Of a DNA stretch of 17,275 bases, positions 13,668 to 17,275 are shown in pieces. Numbering within the stretch: position 1 is the stretch's first letter; every line of letters starts with the position of its first letter. The stretch comes from an uncultured Clostridia bacterium (GTDB taxonomy: Bacteria; Bacillota; Clostridia; Oscillospirales; Acutalibacteraceae). The notes beneath the pieces were generated by a model. It was not told the origin of the DNA, searched no databases, and saw only the letters and a program-made list of their open reading frames with translations. The stretch spans positions 1 to 17,275 of the forward strand of contig CALFTO010000062.1 in NCBI GenBank assembly GCA_937916195.1. The letters are read 5' to 3'. Made by a program: the position numbers and the translations under genes.

Positions 13668-15437
13668 TTAGATTCTACTATCCCATAAGCCACAGAAGCT
13701 ATCAATTGGGTCTGTACCCTTAAATGCGTCTGCGCCTGAAACGAGATTTTCAACCAAAGCAGTCATTGTTGAGGGCTTTGAGTCATAAGCGTTGATATAT
13801 GTGCGTACCTGTGGAATATCAGCAAGCATTGTGGGTGCGTTCACGCTGATTGCAACAACGGGAAGCTCGAATACATACCACGGAATTTCACCGCCACCCT
13901 TTGACATACCGAATGCGGGACGTCCGTTTGCAACATCACAGAGAGTAATAACCAAATCTTGACCTGCTACGAAATCCTTGATAGCATTTTTACCTGCAAA
14001 ATACACATTAAGGCTGGGCTTTTCGCCTGCGGCAATCTGCTTTTTAATCTGGTCGAGTGGGCTTTCATAAATAAACGCATCAAATCCCTTTTCGATAAGC
14101 TTATCACGAAGCACTTCTGCGGGGTTCTGCTGTGCACCGCCACCCATTGCCATTTGAACGAGCGCATCCATTGGTCCTGCCGCACCCTTAACATAGACAA
14201 TCATAATTCTCTTGTATTTTTCGGGTGTGAGCGGAAGAACATCGGCATCCTTATATTTTACAAGTGTTATACTGTCGTTACTGATAGCCGCTGAAGCGTT
14301 TTTGTATTCTTCTTTACCAAGAATTGCAACTGCTTCAGGTGCAGGAACAAGCTCTTCTTTCGCCTTTTTGTTAAGTCCCATATGAGCCTTAAGACCGAGA
14401 ATACGAGTAAGTGCCTCAACCATTCTTTCTTCGCTGATTGTACCGTTTTTATAAGCCTCAAGCATTGTTGCGAAGTCTTCTTCGGGGTCATTGAAGAAAA
14501 GGAACATATCGCAACCTGCATTGATTGATGCGGGAAGCATTTCTTTTCTTGTCATACGGTCGGTCATCGCAACCATATGGCTTGCGTCAGTTACAACCAT
14601 ACCGTTGAAGCCAAGCTTATCGCGAAGAAGTCCTGCCATAATTTCGGGACAAAGAGTTGCGGGGAGCATTTCTTCATCTTTGATTTCGGGGTTGATACCA
14701 CGCATATATTCGGGCATCATAATATGACCGCCCATAATGGCATCAAGGTCGGCATCAATAAGAGTTTTATACACATAACCGTATGTATTCATCCACTCTT
14801 CTTCGTTGAAGCTGTTGATATTATTAGCAATGTGAGCATCGCGGAAATCCTGACCGTTACCGGGGAAATGCTTTGCAGCACAAGCGAAACCGTCAATTGT
14901 ATGAGCGCCGTCAAGATAAGCCTTGCTCATTTCTGCAACGCGCTTGGGGTCATTACCGAATGCGCGGGCGACAACCTCGGTATTCTGCCAATTGTAGTGG
15001 ATATCACATACAGGGGCAAAAGCCATATTGCAACCGATTGCGGCAGCTTCTTCATTTGACATACGGCCTAAATCGTGAGCGTACTGATTATTACCAGTTG
15101 CGCCGATTTTAATACCGTTTGCAATGAATGTACCGTCAGAGCAAGCACCGTTACCGCCTGTTTCTGTGTTACAAGCGATAAAAACAGGAACTTTTGCATA
15201 CTTCTGCAGAATTCTGTTCTGCATTTGCACGGCCGCACCCGGCATATTGTTATATCGGCAACCGCCAAGGTGATATTTTTCCATAAGCTCTTTGAGATAT
15301 TCTTCGTCAATACCTGCTGTGAGCTGAAAAAACAACTGACCAACCTTTTCTTCGTCAGTCATATTTGCAATTGTGTCATTAACCCATTTAATATCTTCAT
15401 CTGTAAGATAATAGGGCTTTGCTTTTAAATCTACCAT
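13668..15437 (-). CDS. nagZ: glycoside hydrolase family 3, beta-N-acetylhexosaminidase (NagZ-like)
   Basis: A 589-residue cytoplasmic-looking enzyme (no signal peptide). The N-terminal GH3 barrel has KVGQLFFQ (31-38), APVCDIHYN, and KHFPGNGQDFRDAH (189-202). The last matches the NagZ loop that carries the Asp/His general acid-base pair, here Asp200/His202. The predicted nucleophile is Asp284 in GMVVTDASHM. A second alpha/beta domain (about residues 380-589) follows, so it resembles the two-domain NagZ of Gram-positive bacteria rather than the single-domain enterobacterial form. Expected action is release of terminal GlcNAc from muropeptides or other amino-sugar glycosides. The ATG has GGGAG about 9 bp upstream. 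It lies 33 bp after the HAD gene, most likely in one operon. Other GH3 specificities cannot be fully excluded. Confidence 0.85.
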   Translation of the reverse strand: MVDLKAKPYYLTDEDIKWVNDTIANMTDEEKVGQLFFQLTAGIDEEYLKELMEKYHLGGCRYNNMPGAAVQMQNRILQKYAKVPVFIACNTETGGNGACSDGTFIANGIKIGATGNNQYAHDLGRMSNEEAAAIGCNMAFAPVCDIHYNWQNTEVVARAFGNDPKRVAEMSKAYLDGAHTIDGFACAAKHFPGNGQDFRDAHIANNINSFNEEEWMNTYGYVYKTLIDADLDAIMGGHIMMPEYMRGINPEIKDEEMLPATLCPEIMAGLLRDKLGFNGMVVTDASHMVAMTDRMTRKEMLPASINAGCDMFLFFNDPEEDFATMLEAYKNGTISEERMVEALTRILGLKAHMGLNKKAKEELVPAPEAVAILGKEEYKNASAAISNDSITLVKYKDADVLPLTPEKYKRIMIVYVKGAAGPMDALVQMAMGGGAQQNPAEVLRDKLIEKGFDAFIYESPLDQIKKQIAAGEKPSLNVYFAGKNAIKDFVAGQDLVITLCDVANGRPAFGMSKGGGEIPWYVFELPVVAISVNAPTMLADIPQVRTYINAYDSKPSTMTALVENLVSGADAFKGTDPIDSFCGLWDSRI

Positions 15438-15470
15438 AATGTATAACTCCCTTACCTTTTTATATAAAGT

Positions 15471-16322
15471 TTATTTTCCGCCTAAGTTTTTGAGGAATTC
15501 TTGAGTTTTTGCGTCTGCGTATTCCCCACCATAAGTGCCGTTAAGAAGCTTTTCAAAGCCTGTGCCTATGAATTCTTCCCAACTTGCCTTTTCGTTACGG
15601 ACTAAAATCGGGTAATAATATACTCCGTTTTTCTCTGCCGCTTGTTTATCCCCCGGAGCATCACCGCACATTAATATTTTGTCGGGTGAATAGCCTTTTT
15701 TGAGAAGCTCGCCAATGCAATAAGCTTTACTGCCTGCATCCTGTGCGCAGACAACGTCGGTGTGCTCTAAAAGTCCGTATTTTTCCCATTCTTCGATAAC
15801 CGCGTCATAATTTGCACTTGAAACGATTGCCACATCTGCACGCTCGTGAACAAATTTAAGAGCCTCTAAAGCCATTGGGAACGGCAACTTCTGTTCGTCG
15901 GGAAGTGCGTTTATTGCTTTATTGACTTCTATACTCCAATTAAGCGCTTTTTTGAGCGAAACGCTGTCGGGATTCGTCTCAATTGCCCTTTTAAGTGCGT
16001 CATTTGAAAGCTCGTTACTTGTGTCTACCCAATGGGTAAGAGTTGCCAAATCGTCAATTTTTCGATATTGTTCGTTTATTTCACCAAGAGCGAGAGCTAA
16101 ACCTTTGAAACGGTTTATTCCGCGTGTCATTGTGTAGAGATTAATGTCATTCCAACGAGTTAGAATTGCTTCTTTCCACTCGCCAAGCTCCCATTCGGTC
16201 ACCATACAAGGACCAAAACAGTTATAGTGCTTGATATCCATTGTATCCATTGCACAGCCGTCGCTGTCAACACACACAAGATATTCTTTTTGTTTTTTGA
16301 AATTCACAAGATTTGTGGGCAT
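15471..16322 (-). CDS. HAD-superfamily hydrolase, substrate unknown
   Basis: A 283-residue haloacid-dehalogenase-type phosphatase. Motif I is VDSDGCAMD with nucleophile Asp19 and Asp21; motif II is IVSSAN (Ser168/169); the motif III lysine is probably Lys199 in DAGSK; motif IV is CGDAPGD (Asp221, Asp225). About 130 residues between motifs I and II form a large helical C1-type cap, rich in aromatics at the start (HYNCFGPCMVTEWELGEW), which would set specificity. It is longer than simple phosphoglycolate phosphatases (about 220 residues). The ATG has AAGGGGA upstream. It is the first gene of a two-gene operon with the GH3 enzyme, so a sugar phosphate made after glycoside cleavage is an attractive but unproven substrate. 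Confidence 0.82.
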   Translation of the reverse strand: MPTNLVNFKKQKEYLVCVDSDGCAMDTMDIKHYNCFGPCMVTEWELGEWKEAILTRWNDINLYTMTRGINRFKGLALALGEINEQYRKIDDLATLTHWVDTSNELSNDALKRAIETNPDSVSLKKALNWSIEVNKAINALPDEQKLPFPMALEALKFVHERADVAIVSSANYDAVIEEWEKYGLLEHTDVVCAQDAGSKAYCIGELLKKGYSPDKILMCGDAPGDKQAAEKNGVYYYPILVRNEKASWEEFIGTGFEKLLNGTYGGEYADAKTQEFLKNLGGK

Positions 16323-16352
16323 AACTTGTCCCCTTTTCTTTTTGTTGTTTAT

Positions 16353-16380
16353 ATTATAAAGTAAAAACCTTGTTTTTCAT
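16353..16380 (-). promoter_or_regulatory. probable promoter of HAD/GH3 operon
   Basis: On the minus strand, ATGAAA (16380-16375), a 16-bp spacer and a perfect TATAAT (16358-16353), about 31 bp before the ATG at 16322. The -35 box matches 4 of 6 consensus positions. Confidence 0.55.
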
Positions 16381-16474
16381 ATGTAGAAAATTAGCAGAAT
16401 TTTGTAATATTTTTAGGTTCAAAAAACCAACACCAAATAAAAATACTTTTATTGCAAATTAAATGAATTTATAC

Positions 16475-16503
16475 TTGACTTTTAGCATAATAAAATATAT
16501 AAT
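16475..16503 (+). promoter_or_regulatory. promoter of CAU tRNA
   Basis: TTGACT (16475-16480), a 17-bp spacer and a perfect TATAAT (16498-16503), placing the start about 7 bp before the tRNA. Confidence 0.85.
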
Positions 16504-16517
16504 ATTTTAGCAACTGA

Positions 16518-16594
16518 GGGCCAATAGCTCAGTTGGTTAGAGCATCCGGCTCATAACCGGACGGTCCGGGGTTCGAGTCCCTGTTGGCCCACCA
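16518..16594 (+). tRNA. tRNA with CAU anticodon (Met, or lysidine-type Ile2)
   Basis: GGGCCAA pairs with TTGGCCC as a perfect acceptor stem, then discriminator A and encoded CCA (16592-16594). The D-arm is AGCTCAGTTGGTTAGAGC, the anticodon arm CCGG-CTCATAA-CCGG (anticodon CAT), and the T-arm GGGGTTCGAGTCCC. The initiator form is excluded because position 1 pairs with C72 and the anticodon stem lacks three G:C pairs in the initiator order. Elongator Met and the isoleucine tRNA modified by TilS share the CAU anticodon. C4:G69 and C5:G68 here match known TilS determinants, which leans towards Ile2, but sequence alone does not settle it. Confidence 0.93.
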
Positions 16595-16596
16595 AG

Positions 16597-16636
16597 AAAT
16601 CATCTGCTACTTTTGTAGCGGATGATTTTTTCTTTT
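16597..16636 (+). terminator. terminator of CAU tRNA
   Basis: ATCATC (16599-16604), a T-G wobble, and GCTAC (16606-16610) pair with GTAGC (16615-16619) and GATGAT (16621-16626) across a TTTT loop. TTTTTT-C-TTTT follows. Confidence 0.85.
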
Positions 16637-16751
16637 GTGGATTAAACAGGACGAGAACCCGCGAGGGTTTTGGCGTTAAGAAAACAATTCGGGGAATTGT
16701 TTTTAGCCAAAAGCACAATGCGAATCCCCCATTCGCATTGTGAGTCTATAA

Positions 16752-16774
16752 TTCGACTCCTGTCACTCCGACCA
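16752..16774 (+). pseudogene. probable tRNA-Pro 3'-end remnant
   Basis: TTCGACT, then CCTGT, CACTCCG, A and CCA read as the 3' part of a tRNA: T-loop, T-stem strand, acceptor 3' strand, discriminator and CCA. CACTCCGACCA is the usual end of tRNA-Pro, whose 5' end would be CGGAGTG. No matching 5' half, T-stem partner (ACAGG) or anticodon arm lies directly upstream. It could be an attachment-site duplicate left by an integrating element or part of a tRNA-derived repeat. Confidence 0.45.
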
Positions 16775-16798
16775 CCTAAGTACAACTTAGGTAATACA

Positions 16799-16837
16799 AC
16801 CGAAATCCCTTGAAATATAGGGGTTTCGGTCTTTTTT
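16799..16837 (+). terminator. terminator at end of hairpin cluster
   Basis: ACCGAAATCCC (16799-16809) and GGGGTTTCGGT (16820-16830) pair over 11 bp with one wobble, then CTTTTTT (16831-16837). A weaker CACTC/GAGTG hairpin with TTTT follows at 16849-16869. Confidence 0.8.
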
Positions 16838-16900
16838 ATGCCTACAAGCACTCTGAAAATGAGTGTTTTCTGCATTTTTAGGAGTACCGGTGTAATTGCA

Positions 16901-17003
16901 ATCGTTTCACGGAGTTTCAAATAGTTTTACGGAGTATGTAATAGTTTAACGGAGTATAAATAAAAAGTGTACGGAGTATGGGTAAAGGTGTACGGAGTAT
17001 AAA
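16901..17003. repeat. iteron-like array, five repeats with ACGGAGT core
   Basis: The core ACGGAGT starts at 16909, 16929, 16949, 16971 and 16992, a period of 20, 20, 22 and 21 bp. The first three units are whole 20-mers in tandem (16901-16960, consensus ATAGTTTWACGGAGTATRWA). The last two share GTGTACGGAGTAT. Four of five cores continue as ACGGAGTAT. The spacing of about two helical turns puts all cores on one face of DNA, as in protein-binding iterons or operator arrays. It lies just upstream of the promoter of the partial gene at 17110. Confidence 0.75.
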
Positions 17004-17043
17004 AATCACCACGCCCTACAACCTGCAACAGCACTAAAAACTA

Positions 17044-17073
17044 TTGCACTTCTCTTGGTATGGATGGTATAAT
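17044..17073 (+). promoter_or_regulatory. extended -10 promoter of three-Cys gene
   Basis: A perfect TATAAT (17068-17073) is preceded by TGG, making an extended -10 (TGNTATAAT). TTGCAC at 17044-17049 is a partial -35 with an 18-bp spacer. The repeat array ends about 40 bp upstream of the -35, a position suited to control. Confidence 0.7.
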
Positions 17074-17109
17074 TATCTGTACAAATAAGAATTTGGGAAG
17101 TATTTTATT

Positions 17110-17275
17110 ATGGCTATGTGGAATCCGTGGCGAGGTTGTAAAAAATGCAGTGATGGGTGTCTGCATTGTTATATTCATAAAGGTGATGCCAAACACGGCA
17201 TTGATACAAATGAAATTGTTAAAACAAAAGATTTTTATAAACCAACCGAGAAGTTAAAAAACGGGAATTACAAAA
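17110..17275 (+). CDS. Gp37/Gp68-like (DUF5131) three-cysteine protein, N-terminal part
   Basis: The reading frame from ATG 17110 is open to the window edge (55 codons) and begins MAMWNPWRGCKKCSDGCLHC, then YIHKGDAKHGIDTNEIVKT. The WNPWxGC start, the CxxxCxxC triplet (CSDGCLHC, Cys13/17/20) and the following Tyr match my memory of the phage Gp37/Gp68 family (PF07505, DUF5131), whose three cysteines recall radical-SAM cluster ligands. An additional Cys10 is present. GGGAAG lies about 9 bp upstream and an extended -10 promoter precedes it. A competing frame from 17060 (65 codons) shows no family resemblance. The gene is partial, so function and completeness are unknown. Relatives are often accessory genes with a three-Cys-motif partner (TcmP) alongside. 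Confidence 0.72.
   Translation, partial: MAMWNPWRGCKKCSDGCLHCYIHKGDAKHGIDTNEIVKTKDFYKPTEKLKNGNYK

Larger units (their letters stand above)
16640..16837 (+). other. hairpin-dense non-coding region ending in a terminator
   Basis: No gene is credible here. Six consecutive hairpins are visible: AACCC-GCGA-GGGTT with a GNRA tetraloop (16656-16669); a compound stem TTTTGGC/GCCAAAA enclosing AAAACAATTC/GAATTGTTTT (16668-16712); CACAATGCGAAT/ATTCGCATTGTG, 12 bp perfect (16714-16742); GAGTC/GACTC (about 16743-16759); ACCTAAGT-aca-ACTTAGGT (16774-16792); and a terminator ACCGAAATCCC/GGGGTTTCGGT followed by CTTTTTT (16799-16837). This could be a structured RNA ending at the terminator or a decayed mobile element. 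No clear promoter is seen for it beyond read-through from the tRNA. Confidence 0.5.

Noticed and set aside
13959..15428. plus-strand frames of up to 160 codons opposite the GH3 gene
   Set aside because: They are antisense shadows of a fully conserved hydrolase and have no independent coding signal.
16642..16920. 92-codon minus-strand reading frame over the hairpin region
   Set aside because: It reads through perfect inverted repeats, two terminator-like stems and the tRNA-Pro remnant; no ribosome binding site, and the protein shows no recognisable domain.
16901..17003. CRISPR array
   Set aside because: The conserved core is only 7-9 bp and the total period is 20-22 bp, far too short for repeat plus spacer; intervening bases are partly conserved.
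17060..17257. 65-codon plus-strand frame at the right end
   Set aside because: It starts inside the promoter of the three-Cys gene (its ATG overlaps the spacer before the -10 box) and competes with a frame that carries a clear family signature.

Overview
The window looks like chromosome of an AT-rich, Gram-positive gut-type clostridium (Oscillospiraceae/Ruminococcaceae or a close relative). This rests on low-GC coding style, strong Shine-Dalgarno sequences, TTG and GTG starts, consensus sigma-A promoters, poly-glycerolphosphate (teichoic acid type) enzymes, and GC-rich two-hairpin intergenic repeats of a kind I associate with that group. The assignment is inference; there is no rRNA or other firm marker.

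Layout. 1-375: no gene; a patchwork of dispersed hairpin repeats and a short tandem 7-mer. 376-3470: one operon with a Crp/Fnr-type regulator, a substrate-binding lipoprotein, an ABC permease and a compact ABC ATPase (NitT/TauT-like importer), closed by a terminator that abuts a convergent tRNA-Leu(UAA). 3557-5423: tRNA promoter, tandem repeats, then a CDP-glycerol glycerophosphotransferase and a TagD-type glycerol-3-phosphate cytidylyltransferase. 5437-6765 (minus): a second CDP-glycerol glycerophosphotransferase, convergent on the first pair. 6987-9469: a GPH-family (MelB-like) transporter translationally coupled to a leucine-rich-repeat lipoprotein. 9507-11165 (minus): a paralogous GPH transporter. 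11307-13590: a PAP2 phosphatase, then a class B penicillin-binding protein whose ribosome binding site lies inside a terminator-like hairpin. 13668-16322 (minus): a HAD phosphatase followed by a NagZ-type GH3 beta-N-acetylhexosaminidase. 16518-16594: a CAU-anticodon tRNA with a strong promoter and terminator. 16640-17003: a dense run of perfect hairpins, a tRNA-Pro 3'-end remnant, another terminator, and five iteron-like repeats of 20-22 bp. 17110 to the end: the first 55 codons of a gene resembling the Gp37/Gp68 three-cysteine family.

Theme. Most genes serve the cell envelope. CDP-glycerol made by TagD feeds the glycerophosphotransferases. PAP2 plausibly recycles the lipid carrier. The PBP cross-links peptidoglycan. 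The GH3 enzyme acts on muropeptides or other amino-sugar glycosides, with the HAD enzyme possibly acting downstream. The GPH transporters and the ABC system import small solutes of unknown identity.

The least explained part is the last 640 bp: a tRNA locus followed by hairpins, a tRNA-Pro fragment, an iteron array and a mobile-type gene. It reads like the edge of an accessory insertion, but the rest lies outside the window.
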